Shown in pieces: positions 1-9,608 of a stretch of 64,000 bases of DNA; the stretch's first letter is position 1; each line of letters starts with the position of its first letter. A program made the position numbers and the translations under genes. The notes under the pieces are model-generated. The model made no database searches. It saw only the letters and a program-made list of their open reading frames with translations, and was not told where the DNA came from. This DNA comes from Plasmodiophora brassicae (Eukaryota > Endomyxa: Phytomyxea > Phytomyxea > Plasmodiophorida). The stretch lies in the NCBI GenBank assembly GCA_036867785.1, contig CP145411.1:1364001-1428000 (forward strand). Reading direction: 5' to 3'.

Positions 1-1775
1 CTTCCCCAGGGATCCGAGGGTGAATCCGAACCTGTCCGACACCCGAATACGCGGACGGGAGTCGACATCTGCGAAATTGATCTGGACCCGCCTTAGCGAG
101 CCGTCGACTGGAGACGACTCGATTGACCCAAACAGCGTCCAAGCCATTAGGAACGGGTCGCTGCCTGCGCTATGGAGTTAGAGATGCACACAGTTGAAGG
201 CAGTCACAAACCATCAGGTGCTGTCGCCCCGGGCTGAAACGGCCGATGAAGTCTGTTGGACGGATAATGGTCAAAGACTTCTGATTCATCGTCGGCCATG
301 TCATCGCCGGGCTCGCCGTCATGTTCATCGTCTTCACCATCTCGCTCAGCACGTCCATCGCGCTTCCACAAACGAGGGCGCTTCCTATCGTTATCTTTTT
401 CTGGAGACGTTTCTTCCATGGAGGTGTCATTACCACTCCGAAGATCCTCGTCGTCCCCATCGTCGTCTTCCCGGACACGACTTTTGTCACGCTTGCCATC
501 CCTGGAAACCTCACTTAGACAGAGCAGCACATCATGTAAAATGCCATACACAGGAACAGCACGCTGCTTCTCTGCGAGGTTCTCAACAGGGCCTTCGGAT
601 ACCAGATCTTTCCATAAGCACAGGTTTCCCATAGTTGTCAGGTAGGCGACATGCGTGTCAGTCGGACACCACCCGATGCCCTGTGAAGATACGATAAGGG
701 CCCTCAGTTCGCAACGCAAAGCGCAACGCTTCAGACCGCGCACAAATCGACAGTCTCCTTCGTTGTAATCAGCGATCCCGTGAAAGCATTCCAAACAGCA
801 ATCTTGCGATCCATTCCAGCAGTGGCAATGTAGCGTCCACAGCGGGACCAGCGAACGATCGACACCTGGGACTGCGTCAGCGAAGCGCACAGGAGGCCGC
901 ATGACCAGACCGACATGATCAGTATGGCCACCCGTCAGCTTGACTGTTGTCTTCCATTTGCCGCCGACGCGTTCCATAATAACGGCATCCGTTCGGGCGG
1001 GTGCTGCTAGCTTCTGGCCACACCAGTCAAGCGACATGGCCTCATCCGAGTCGAACGCGGTTTTAGCCATGACAAAGCTGTCGTGCTCTTTGAAGTCGGC
1101 CCTGTCGCTGACGTTCCATATGAAAACGCGGCCGTCGACGCCCGCTGACGCCAGCAGTTCCCCAGATTCGTCGAAGGTGACGAACTTCACAGGGCATTTG
1201 TGTCCCGACAGCAAACGCACTTCCGACCGTTGCTCCAAGTTCACGAGTTTGATGTCAACCTCGCTGTTGAACACATCGGTGAACAATGATCCGACACACG
1301 CCTCTGCGGAAACGTACTCGCCGGCGACGGCCAGCCACGTTGATGACGCGTCGAAGGCCACCGACTTAACGTCACCAATGAGTCTTGTCGCGCAGAAGCT
1401 GAACGTCGGCTCCGTGAACCCCGAACCGAACTCGAACACGTTCACGCCATGCCCGGCGGCACACGCGAATCGATGACCCTGCACAGGAACACTCGGCGTC
1501 GAGACCCAGCAAACGCGCACGCGGTACATACATCGCGTTGGAATGCAATGGCAGCGACCGGATCCATTCCGTCCTCCATCTGGACCGACTCCGACATCGT
1601 TTCGACGGCGAACCCCTTGACAACGGCGTCAATCCCGCCCGTGAACACGAACCTGGGGAGCCACGATCACGTCCCGGTCCCGTCGCCTGCGACGCATGCG
1701 CCGATACCTGCCCTGCGGGTGCCATGCGAGGGCGCCCGGCCCCGCCGCATGGGCGAACACGCCGCTCGACGTCAT
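1..1775 (-). CDS. WDHD1: WDHD1/Ctf4 (And-1) replisome adaptor, 3' part missing
   Basis: N-terminal WD40 propeller and start of the SepB-type second propeller of the Ctf4/And-1 family, the trimeric hub that couples CMG helicase to DNA polymerase alpha. Seven exons can be read: 1708-1775, 1532-1652, 1318-1478, 915-1263, 737-865, 212-680 and 1-164, with introns of 47-56 bases and phases that agree at each junction. WD repeats include LLSGHKCPVKFVTFD and VRWSRCGRYIATAGMD. An acidic linker with a basic KRPRLWKR patch follows. The FQPGAT segment and the AWTLFGSIES strand after the last intron match the linker-to-SepB join of the family. The ATG at 1775 is the first one that gives the HPQGRFVFTGG blade after splicing. 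The rest of SepB and any HMG box lie left of the window. Confidence 0.88.
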
Positions 1776-2500
1776 GCGCTGCGTCTGCTGCTGCGGTCGC
1801 GCGCGTCGGAGACCGGGGTCACCCCAGACGAAAATGCCGCTGACTCGCGCCCCGCCGCGCCCTGTCCATTGCTCGCGTGCACATACCCACTCGGACGTCC
1901 TTGCATATAAATGTATATAACATAGTAGGTGTATATACGAATGCGGATTCGAAACGACCTGCGCGATGGGCGCAACACCATAACCTGTCGGCCGCATCAT
2001 AGGTCGGGGCGCTGAAATCGGGCTCCGATCGGAGGTGACGGTCGCCTTCCGATCCATCTCCGAATTCCGGGCTAGGCGCTCGGTATGGCGAGGGACAGCA
2101 AGACGAACGCCAGGAGGCGCACCGCAGCCGGCGTAAGCGCACCACAGAAACGACCCGACGGTGAGCCCAACGGCAAGGCCGACCGTACTGGAGGTAAAGC
2201 GCGATCACGCTGTTACCTATTTCACGAGCGGTGACGTGCATTGCAGAGTATGAAACGTTGCTGAGAAGCAGGCTTGACCGTTTGCATGCGCTAGTCTATG
2301 GCGAACGTGGTGGTGCGTCCGGTGGGCAGAAAAAGGTTGGCCGTAAACCTCGAACACGGAGATGTGTCGCTAACGTCGGTCATGAATAGACGTCCAGTAT
2401 TACGAGTCTGTTCAAGGCTGCCCTAAAGACTGGTGGACGGTCACGGGCTGTCGCGAACGGCATCGGATATGGTGGATGGTCGTCGTTTGATGCCAGAACG
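1776..2500. other. Divergent promoter region, WDHD1 / UBC gene
   Basis: 725 bases between two head-to-head genes. An A/T-rich stretch at about 1903-1938 holds several TATA-like words (tatataa, gtatata) and stands out from the GC-rich surroundings. Two short ATG ORFs lie on the plus strand (2085, 50 codons, basic; 2298, 42 codons). They could be unassigned 5' exons or chance ORFs; I do not recognise either. A minus-strand frame across 2050-2240 has a hydrophobic stretch but no convincing start. Confidence 0.4.
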
Positions 2501-3924
2501 ATGGTGAAATCGGAGACGAAGATGAGCGGTCAGGTGTCCAAACTGCTCGACGAGATCACAAGCCAACTGTCTAGCATGGACGACGAGGCGAACATTGACG
2601 GAATCTGCGACCTGCTTACAGACGGGAGCATTCTGTCCATCGTTCGAATCATGCTCTGTTCGGATTCACTCGTCGCGATCGACTCGTATCGCAAAGCCCA
2701 TGTGTCGGGTAGGATACCCTTGCCATAACGCGTCGGTGACGAATGGTAACGGTTTGCACCCCAGCGCTTGCGTTCTCGAAGATTATAGGCGAACGCTCTG
2801 AGTTGGCCTCTGTTGGATCGGCGAGGGTGATTGCGACGCCCACCGGGTGGAAATGCCTGTGGGACGTAATCGGCGACGTTGAGAGAATCGCAACGTCCGC
2901 CCACAACATGTACGCTAAAGACGAGACTGAAACTTACATCCACTCCATGCAGGTCGCCAGGGAGATCTTGTCTCAGGTATTGTATCTTCTGATGCGGATC
3001 CGCTCGTGGGCGAAATACCGACCGATCGCACAGGTGGAACTTCCGAGCGACCCACCGGAAACGGAATCGACACAGGAACGGCCTGTTGAGCAGGATATCG
3101 CTGCGCAGTACTGCCTGGAAATGTCTCGTCACAAGTTCGGCCTGGTGCCGCACTTTAGAAACCACCATTTCGCAAAGGGCGCACCAAACTCGGGGAGCAT
3201 ACCTCCAGCTGTCTGCAAACGCTTGTCGAAGGAATATGCTTCGCTGGAGCACTCACTACCAGTCACCTTTGACTCCTCGATTCTCGTCCGCGCTTCAGAG
3301 CAGAACTTGTGTTTGGCAAAGGTTTTGATTTTCGCGCCGCCGAACACGCCGTATGCCAATGGGGCATTCGGATTCGACGTCATGTTCCCCCAAAACTATC
3401 CGAACGTACCGCCTAAGGTGCACTTCCTGACCACCGGACGGAATACATTCCGGTTCGGCAACTCCCCAAATGTCAGACGTACGTGCTTGAACTCACGTAC
3501 CCACAGGTTTAACCCGAATCTGTACGATAATGGGTACGTTTGCCTGTCCCTGTTGGGAACCTGGTCCGGACGCTCGTCCGAGACCTGGAGCCCGGAGACG
3601 TCCACGTTTCTTCAAGTCGTGATATCTCTTCAATCGATGGTGCTTGGCGTCCCGGAACCGTACTACAATGAGCCAGGATACGAGAACCACCCCAAGCCGT
3701 CTGCGTCCTCTGCGTACAACAAGAACATCTACCCGAACACAATGCGCTTCGCCATCGGGGAGCAGATACGGAACCCGTGCGACGAGTTTCGCGATGCCAT
3801 TCGCACCCACTTTCACCGGAAGTCGCACATCATCGAGAAGCAGGCCCAGGCCTGGGGCACTGGCGGCGACAGAACCGGCGCCCTGTCGGCCCTCAGGTCG
3901 CTTGCCAAGGAGATGGCCGCATGA
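2501..3924 (+). CDS. BIRC6/BRUCE-type ubiquitin-conjugating enzyme (437 aa)
   Basis: UBC-fold E2 of the large BIRC6/UBE2O/UBE2Z class. Three exons (2501-2708, 2765-3452, 3507-3924; introns 56 and 54 bases) give 437 residues. The E2 core starts near RLSKEYASLEHSLP and contains TPYANGAFGFDVMFPQ, then, across the second intron, RFNPNLYDNGYVCLSLLGTW. The catalytic Cys is about residue 311 (codon 3541-3543). LQVVISLQSMVLGVPEPYYNEPGYE and the EQIRNPC helix are hallmarks of the BIRC6 E2 domain. The N-terminal 150 residues are helical and unassigned. BIRC6 itself is over 4,000 residues with BIR and WD40 domains; none is visible here, so this is a stand-alone enzyme. ATG 2522 is an alternative start in the same frame. 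Confidence 0.88.
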
Positions 3925-3976
3925 GGTGTAGTTCCAGAGCACGTGTAACGACTGCGTGCACGACTTTATGCAAATG

Positions 3977-3982
3977 AATAAA
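3977..3982 (+). promoter_or_regulatory. Candidate poly(A) signal AATAAA of the UBC gene
   Basis: Canonical AATAAA about 53 bases after the stop at 3924, in the 250-base gap before the carboxypeptidase. The same hexamer follows the gene ending at 50183 (50192-50197). Cleavage sites are not shown by the sequence. Confidence 0.45.
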
Positions 3983-4178
3983 ACTTCGAACATCACGTCT
4001 TGGACTTGGCCTCCAACGTGTCGTGGACGGCGGCGTGCAAAAAACAATGAACGAGGTGCCCCCAGGCCCCGGTGCCGGTGGGACTGGGCGGTCCCCGTCC
4101 GACCGACCGACCGACCGTCTGAGAGTCCACGCGGACCGGCGCATCCTCTGACAAGACGTGAGGCCATCGGGTGAATTC

Positions 4179-5498
4179 ATGGCACAATGGGGCCCGGCCG
4201 GATGGGCGCTGCTGGTCTGCTTGATCGTATGCACGGACGGGGCGGCGTTCCTGACCTGGTTCGATCGGGGGCAGCCGACCCCCGGGCCAACTCGGTCCGG
4301 GTACCTGCCAGTCGACGAGCACAACCAGACGACAGACGCGCTGTTCTTCGTCTTCTACGAGGCGCGCGTCATCTCTAGCGACCCGACCCCGATTATCCTC
4401 TTCCTGCAAGGCGGACCCGGGTGCGCCAGCACCTTCGGCGACCTGTACGAGATGGGGCCGTACCGTGCTGTGAAACCCCCTGCAGGTGGGGCCACGACCT
4501 TAACGGAGAACCCGTTCTCGTGGGCAAACAACGCCGCCATGCTATTCATCGATGCGCCCCTGGGCACCGGGTTCAGTTTCTGCGACGATGACGCCATCCC
4601 ACGTGATGGGCGGACCGCCACCCTGCACCTGTACAACGCCCTACAGCACTTCTTCCGGGTCAACCGCTACCTGCAGACGCGCCCGCTCTTCATTGTCGGC
4701 GAGAGCTATGGTGCCAAGTTCGCTGCGCGACTCGCCGACCTCGCCGAGAGGAAGCGGGAAGGGCCTGACGCGCCGCTGTTCGCCGTGGCCGGCGTCGGCC
4801 TGGGCGACGGCCTCGTCGCTCCCGACATCCAGATCGGGGAGCAGGCCGACACGGCCAGTGCGTTCGGCCTGTTGTCCCCCAGCGATTTCCAGAGCGTGTT
4901 CGCGAAGCAGGAGGCTGTCCTGAGGCACATCGAGCGGGGTGAGTGGCTGCAAGCATCCCAGCTGCGGCAGGACATGCTCCAGCAGATCGTGAAGGCTGGC
5001 GCTGCGGCGACGTTGCTCGACGTGAGACGTGACGTCAAGTACGATGCGGACCAGGTCGTCCAGACGTACCTTAACACGACCGCGGCTCGCGAACGGAACG
5101 GCGCCCGTCCCGGTCCTGAATTCCTCGAGTGCAACCCGAAGGTGGACAGCGCCCTGGCGGAAGATCGCATGCAAAGCGCACTGGATTCGGTCGAGTTCCT
5201 CCTGCGCCAAGGCATCCCCGTCTTGGCGTACCAGGGGCAGTTTGACGCCCAGGACGGCGTTCTCGTGTCGACACGCTGGCTGGACGCCCTGTCGTGGGAC
5301 GGCGCCGACGCATTCCGTTCGGCCACCAAGTCGTACATGACGGTCGCCGGGCGACCTGCCCTGATAACGCGCCAGGTCGCCCACCTACGCCACGTCGTCG
5401 TTCGCGGCGCCGGCCACATGGTCCCGCACGACCAGCCCGAAGCCGCCAGGGCCATGATCGACGACTGGATCGCGTCCATCCGCTCGGCCAGCGCCTAA
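4179..5498 (+). CDS. Serine carboxypeptidase, S10 family (SCPEP1/CPVL-like)
   Basis: Secretory or lysosomal S10 peptidase removing C-terminal residues. It is intronless, 439 residues, the usual family length. The ATG at 4179 starts a hydrophobic leader (AGWALLVCLIVCTDGAAF). The oxyanion and substrate region LFLQGGPGCAS, the nucleophile elbow GESYG (Ser about 176), GQFDAQDG (catalytic Asp about 356) and GAGHMVPHDQP (catalytic His about 413) are all intact, so the enzyme should be active. The short insert domain and the FDAQDG motif are closer to retinoid-inducible carboxypeptidase or CPVL than to yeast CPY. The in-frame codon at 4158 is GTG, so it is not used as the start. Confidence 0.93.
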   Translation: MAQWGPAGWALLVCLIVCTDGAAFLTWFDRGQPTPGPTRSGYLPVDEHNQTTDALFFVFYEARVISSDPTPIILFLQGGPGCASTFGDLYEMGPYRAVKPPAGGATTLTENPFSWANNAAMLFIDAPLGTGFSFCDDDAIPRDGRTATLHLYNALQHFFRVNRYLQTRPLFIVGESYGAKFAARLADLAERKREGPDAPLFAVAGVGLGDGLVAPDIQIGEQADTASAFGLLSPSDFQSVFAKQEAVLRHIERGEWLQASQLRQDMLQQIVKAGAAATLLDVRRDVKYDADQVVQTYLNTTAARERNGARPGPEFLECNPKVDSALAEDRMQSALDSVEFLLRQGIPVLAYQGQFDAQDGVLVSTRWLDALSWDGADAFRSATKSYMTVAGRPALITRQVAHLRHVVVRGAGHMVPHDQPEAARAMIDDWIASIRSASA

Positions 5499-5540
5499 AT
5501 TTTAATAATCCAAATCACCGCCCCCTGTCAGGAGACCGCT

Positions 5541-5630
5541 GTCGCAGTTCTCGGAACTGCACGCTTCCCGACTGGCGTCGAGCGCGTCGCAGTTCTCGGA
5601 ACTGCACGCTTCCCGACTGGCGTCGAGCGA
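5541..5630. repeat. Two tandem 45-bp repeats, each with a hairpin
   Basis: Units 5541-5585 and 5586-5630 differ only at the last base, and a partial third unit begins at 5631. Each unit contains gcagttc-tcg-gaactgc, a perfect 7-bp stem with a 3-base loop. The array lies between the carboxypeptidase stop (5498) and the kinase start (5672), so it is in the 3' UTR of one or the 5' UTR of the other. Forty-five is a multiple of three, but no reading frame through it looks like a known protein. Confidence 0.85.
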
Positions 5631-5671
5631 GTCGCTGCCGACACGGGCGTCATTTTTGTTTGTGGGGCGGG

Positions 5672-7590
5672 ATGTTGCGTCCACATCACGACCAGGCGTT
5701 GCCGACGGTGACCGCGACGCCCGGGCAGACGTTCGCCATCGACCGCGCCGGCTGCCGGTCCGTGCACCGGACGGCGGATGACTTCGAGGCGATACGTCGG
5801 GTTCTTCAGACGCGATACGATTTCCGGGTGGGGCGTTGCGCGTCCTGGCCGCGATAGGGGGGGATTACTGATCCCCGGGCGCTCGTCCAGGAACCGATCT
5901 TGTCTGCTGGTAGCGGTGCGGCGGTGGGCATGCAGGCCTGGCTGCAGAAGGCGCTGACATCGCCGCTGACGCGGTCGTCACCAGAACTGAGACGATTCCT
6001 CGAACCGGACTCTGCCGACAGCGAGGATGACATTGATGCAGACCTGGACGACGCGCTCGGCAATCTGTCTGTAGACGAGGACCTTGACAAGGAGATCAAG
6101 CAGTCGCTGTCTGTGCCGACAGTACCAGCTAGCCTAGATGACTTCCAGCTTCTGAAGGTCATCGGGAAGGGCGCGTTTGGCAAGGTCATGCTGGTTCGGT
6201 CAAAGAGCGATCCTAAGCAAGTCAGTGGGGTTTGCTCCAGTCGCCCCGTGCTCCTGACTGACAGATACCACATCAGCTGTTCGCATTGAAACAGCTGGAC
6301 AAGAGCAAGGTGCGAAACAAGGGTCAGTCAGAGCACGCAATGACCGAGAGAAACATCTTGGAGTACATACGGTACATCGCAATCGCTGCAAATATGAATG
6401 TCTACTGACGTTGCCCTGTTCCAGGCACCCATTTATTGTCACAATGCGAGGTGCCTTCCAAACCGAATCAAAACTGTCGGTCTCTATTGCACTGGTGATT
6501 TGTTATTGTACGTCTCACTTTCGACAGGTTCATCGTTCTAGATTACTGCGCTGGCGGGGAGCTGTTCTTCCACCTGCAGCGCATGGGGACGTTCAGTGAA
6601 GAGCTCGCTCGATTCTACACAGCTCAGTTGGTTCTCGCAATCGAGTACCTTCACGAACTCGGCATTGTCTTCAGGGTTGCAAGTCCTTGAGAATGATGCG
6701 CACGCTCTGAGCTGACCGTGTCTGCAGGACCTGAAGCTGGAAAACGTCCTGCTGGATGCAAAAGGTATCCGAGAACCTGGGCTTGCAAACGTTTCTGCTG
6801 ACAGTGGTTGTCAGGAAACATTCAACTAACCGACTTTGGCTTATCGAAGGAAGGCGTTGCCGACAACGTGTCAGCACGATCCTTCTGTGGCACCCCAGAG
6901 GTGACTAGGTGATGCAGTATATATGGGGCGGCCTGTCACTGACACTGACGCAGTACTTGGCTCCAGAGGTCCTGACTGGGACTGGCTATGGTCGCGCTGC
7001 GGATTGGTGGAGTCTCGGGACCCTTCTGTTTGAGATGCTGACTGGGTTGCCTCCGTTTTACGCGAAGGACTCGAAGCAACTGTTCCAGAGGATACTGACG
7101 TCGAGACTGCGTTTGCCATACCATGTGTCTCCCGAGGCAGGGGATCTCCTACAGGTACTCACATATGATAACCTTGCGCAGTCATCGTTACATGTCTGAT
7201 TTGCCCGACCTACTCAGCGTCTGTTGAGCCGAAACGTGGAGTCCCGCATAGGAAGCAGTGACGATGATGCCCGTGAGATCAAACAACGTCCGTATCGATG
7301 TCAGGTATCGGTGGAACTGTGGTGTAACTTAACGATCCTTGGAATCAGACTGCTTCTTCGCTGGAATTGACTGGGACTTGCTTCTCGCGAAGGAGGTCCC
7401 CCCTCCTTTCAATCCTTGTGATGGACTCGCGCCTGACGATACGTCCAACTTTGACATCGACTTCACAAATCTGCCGGTTGCCTCCACTGACCTTGCGTCG
7501 GGGTCCTTCGTGAAAGATGTTGACCCAGATCTGTCCAACTCGTTGAGCGACTTCCCCTTCCCGCTGAACCCTGCTTCCGGCCAGCGTTGA
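5672..7590 (+). CDS. PX-domain AGC protein kinase (SGK/PKC-like), 10 exons
   Basis: Ten exons (5672-5827, 5891-6220, 6277-6371, 6425-6475, 6528-6675, 6728-6764, 6815-6900, 6954-7154, 7218-7287, 7349-7590) sum to 1416 bases, 471 residues in frame. The N-terminus looks like a short PX domain split by intron 1: TADDFEAIRRVLQTRY, then the C-terminal PX helix MQAWLQKALTSPLTRSSPEL. This suggests phosphoinositide targeting as in SGK3. The kinase has GKGAFGKV, ALKQLDKS, the YCAGGELFFHLQ hinge, FRDLKLENVLL (HRD is FRD), TDFGLSKEG, a T-loop SFCGTPEYLAPE, and an AGC tail with PPPFNP. A clear FxxF(S/T)Y hydrophobic motif is not evident, although FPFPL near the end may be a remnant. The start in the PX part is the least certain point. 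Confidence 0.85.
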
Positions 7591-7669
7591 ATCACCGGCG
7601 TGACTCAACACTGAACATGTAGATATATAGCGCTAATATCGCTCCTGTCAGACACAATTACTTATCTCG

Positions 7670-8326
7670 ATGGGCCCCTCTCGAATTGTCGTCCTAACGG
7701 TTGCCCTCGCAATCATCGCCAACGGGGTTAGCGCTTCAAAGAACCTTGACCAGATCAGCAGCGACGACGGCGCCAGGAATGGCGGACCAAGTGACGAATC
7801 AGTCTCGGTGGCCAGTGAATCCGTCAGCGCTTCGACGCGTTCGACTAACGCAGGATCATCGAGAGCGTCCAGCAATCTGCAGCGAAAGGTGCCGGCCTCG
7901 TCAAAGTCCCAAAGCGCTGGCTCCGGTGGCGAACCGGCGGCGAGCGGCGTTAGTAGTGATGGCAACAAACAAGTCGTCGCCCAGTCATCCAGTTTGGAAG
8001 GCCTGAAGAAGGACGACATTAAGAAGCTGTTCGGCGGGGGTAAGTCGAAACCGAAGAGGAAGAGCGCTGTTTCAGCAGGAAAGCGGCAACGGCAGGCGTC
8101 GGGTGCACCGGCCAGTTCAGGCGCGAAGAAGAAGGCAGCGCCTAGCAAGCCAGTCGATCGCGATCACAGTGCCAGCACAGCCCGGCAGATGTTCGAGGGT
8201 TTGACAGGCGGTATGTTTGGCATGGGACGACGTCACACCGGCCCTGACGACATCTTGGGCGACGGCGACGATGATGCCAGTGCTGGCGGCGGTGGCGCCA
8301 TGCCTGGATTCGGCTTCGGATTCTAA
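7670..8326 (+). CDS. Secreted or luminal Ser-rich disordered protein, unknown
   Basis: Single-exon ORF of 218 residues. The N-terminus is a good signal peptide (MGPSRIVVLTVALAIIANGVSAS). The remainder is low complexity: Ser/Asn/Asp-rich, then a Lys/Arg-rich middle (KKLFGGGKSKPKRKS), then a short segment TARQMFEGLTGGMFGMGRR that could be amphipathic, an acidic patch, and a Gly/Phe tail ending GFGFGF. No domain recognised. The non-random composition, strong signal peptide and clean start and stop support a real gene. Cell-wall, matrix or granule roles are possible but not shown. Confidence 0.55.
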   Translation: MGPSRIVVLTVALAIIANGVSASKNLDQISSDDGARNGGPSDESVSVASESVSASTRSTNAGSSRASSNLQRKVPASSKSQSAGSGGEPAASGVSSDGNKQVVAQSSSLEGLKKDDIKKLFGGGKSKPKRKSAVSAGKRQRQASGAPASSGAKKKAAPSKPVDRDHSASTARQMFEGLTGGMFGMGRRHTGPDDILGDGDDDASAGGGGAMPGFGFGF

Positions 8327-8373
8327 CGGTAATCACAGGTGGCGCAAATACAAACATATCTGGAATCTAGAGT

Positions 8374-8807
8374 TCAGTACTGACGACGTCGGTGCCTGGC
8401 CTGCAAGCTTGTATGGATGAGGATCGCTGTGGATAGCACCAGCCCGGCTAGCGCCACCGCGACTGGAACAATATCTGCACTGACAGTCAGTTGGTCCCGC
8501 TAGTACGCGCGCTCGTTTGAACAGACCAAGGCACCTGCCGTCGCGGTCGCCGCTGCAAGCAAAGAATCAGTCCCATGCAATTACAGCCGAATGAACAAGA
8601 CGCACAACCGGTCGTGGGTTCCTATGCCTGGTGGCCCGACCCCACCTGCCACGTCATCATCGTCATCAAGTCCACCTGCAAGGTGCGTTCAGGCCTGGCA
8701 GCAGTCGTCAGGGCAATGATCGTCAGACCGTGCCAGCGTGAGGCTGCCTCGCAGCATGCACGCGTCAGGATGGGGACGACGAAGGCTACGACGAGGGCGG
8801 ACGACAT
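8374..8807 (-). CDS. Small predicted type I membrane protein (reconstructed, 94 aa)
   Basis: Read by splicing three introns of 46-53 bases with GT-AG ends. The four coding pieces of 79, 74, 26 and 106 bases sum to 285, in frame. The product begins with a signal-like stretch (MSSALVVAFVVPILTRACCEA), then a short acidic/Gly-rich lumen (GLDDDDDVAGG), one hydrophobic helix (IVPVAVALAGLVLSTAILI) and a basic tail ending RHRRRQY. Family not recognised. The third exon is only 26 bases, so an alternative splice form is possible. It lies 102 bases downstream of the Sec61-beta stop on the same strand. Confidence 0.4.
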
Positions 8808-8909
8808 TAGGCGGGTCTGGGTGGATTCACAAGTTGTTTAATCGAGGAAGAATTCAGTGGCGGTGGCACTGCGGGATGGGTTTGACAGGTGGCATGGAAC
8901 GCGTCACGC

Positions 8910-9296
8910 TTATGCCCGGCGGAACTTGCCCCAGATGTGCAGCGCCACGACGAGGCCGATGAACAGCAGGCTGAGGACCAGGACGGACGTCGGGCCACTT
9001 GGCAAACGCACGCGCAGTCAATAACGATGGCATAATCGCACGGATGTCGCAGTACGAACATCTTGATCCCCGGTGTCTGATCCGAGTACAACTTCAGCAT
9101 GCCAGGCCCTCCCTGGCTGCCGCTGTCTCCGGTCCGGCGCCTGTGGAACCACACAGCCAACGTCAGCAACCAACCGATGGCGGCGCGGGTGCGCCCCGGC
9201 CCCCCGCCGACGACTCACTTGCGAATCCCGCTCTGCACGGGCAGCACGCCCCGTCAGACATCAGCGCACCACATTGCGCCCGGGCGGCCTTACCAT
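8910..9296 (-). CDS. SEC61B: Sec61 translocon beta subunit (61 aa)
   Basis: Tail-anchored subunit of the ER Sec61 channel. Four coding pieces fit: ATG alone (9294-9296), 9219-9232 (14 bases), 9060-9140 and 8910-8997, with introns of 61, 78 and 62 bases. They sum to 186 bases in frame. The spliced product has the diagnostic SGIRKRRTGDSG, then GGPGMLKLYSDQTPGIKIGP and the C-terminal anchor VLVLSLLFIGLVVALHIWGKFRRA. The matches to the family YTEDSPGLKVGP and HIWGKYTRS regions are close. The first coding exon carries only the start codon and the second is a 14-base microexon. The N-terminal tail is shorter than in animals. Confidence 0.9.
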
Positions 9297-9608
9297 TGTC
9301 TGGAAGAGAGAACCGGCCCGCGCACGGCAGACGACCCGACCGACTCGTCGAGTAAATAGAATGCCCGGCAAAACCGCGCCGCGCAATCACACCACAAAAA
9401 AAGCACACCCCGGGTGCAATCCGCGGCGGAATCTCCATTCTCCGGCGCCCGCGTTTTTTGCCGACCGCGGTGGCGCCGCCCGGGCCCTCCAACAGCAACC
9501 ATTCGTCAGCGTTTTTTTTCGTTTCCGTTTTCGATACGGGAGGCGGCGCAACCCGGGGCTGACGAAGAATGCGGCCGCCCAGATCGTTTTGTGGCGGGTC
9601 GTGCGACG

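Noticed and set aside
5541-5640. CRISPR-like direct repeats
   Set aside because: Only two adjoining copies without spacers, in an intron-bearing eukaryotic locus.
5294-5857. 187-codon plus-strand ORF over the end of the carboxypeptidase
   Set aside because: Its first half is an Arg/Pro-rich antiframe of the carboxypeptidase. Only the part from 5672 is used, as the first exon of the PX kinase.
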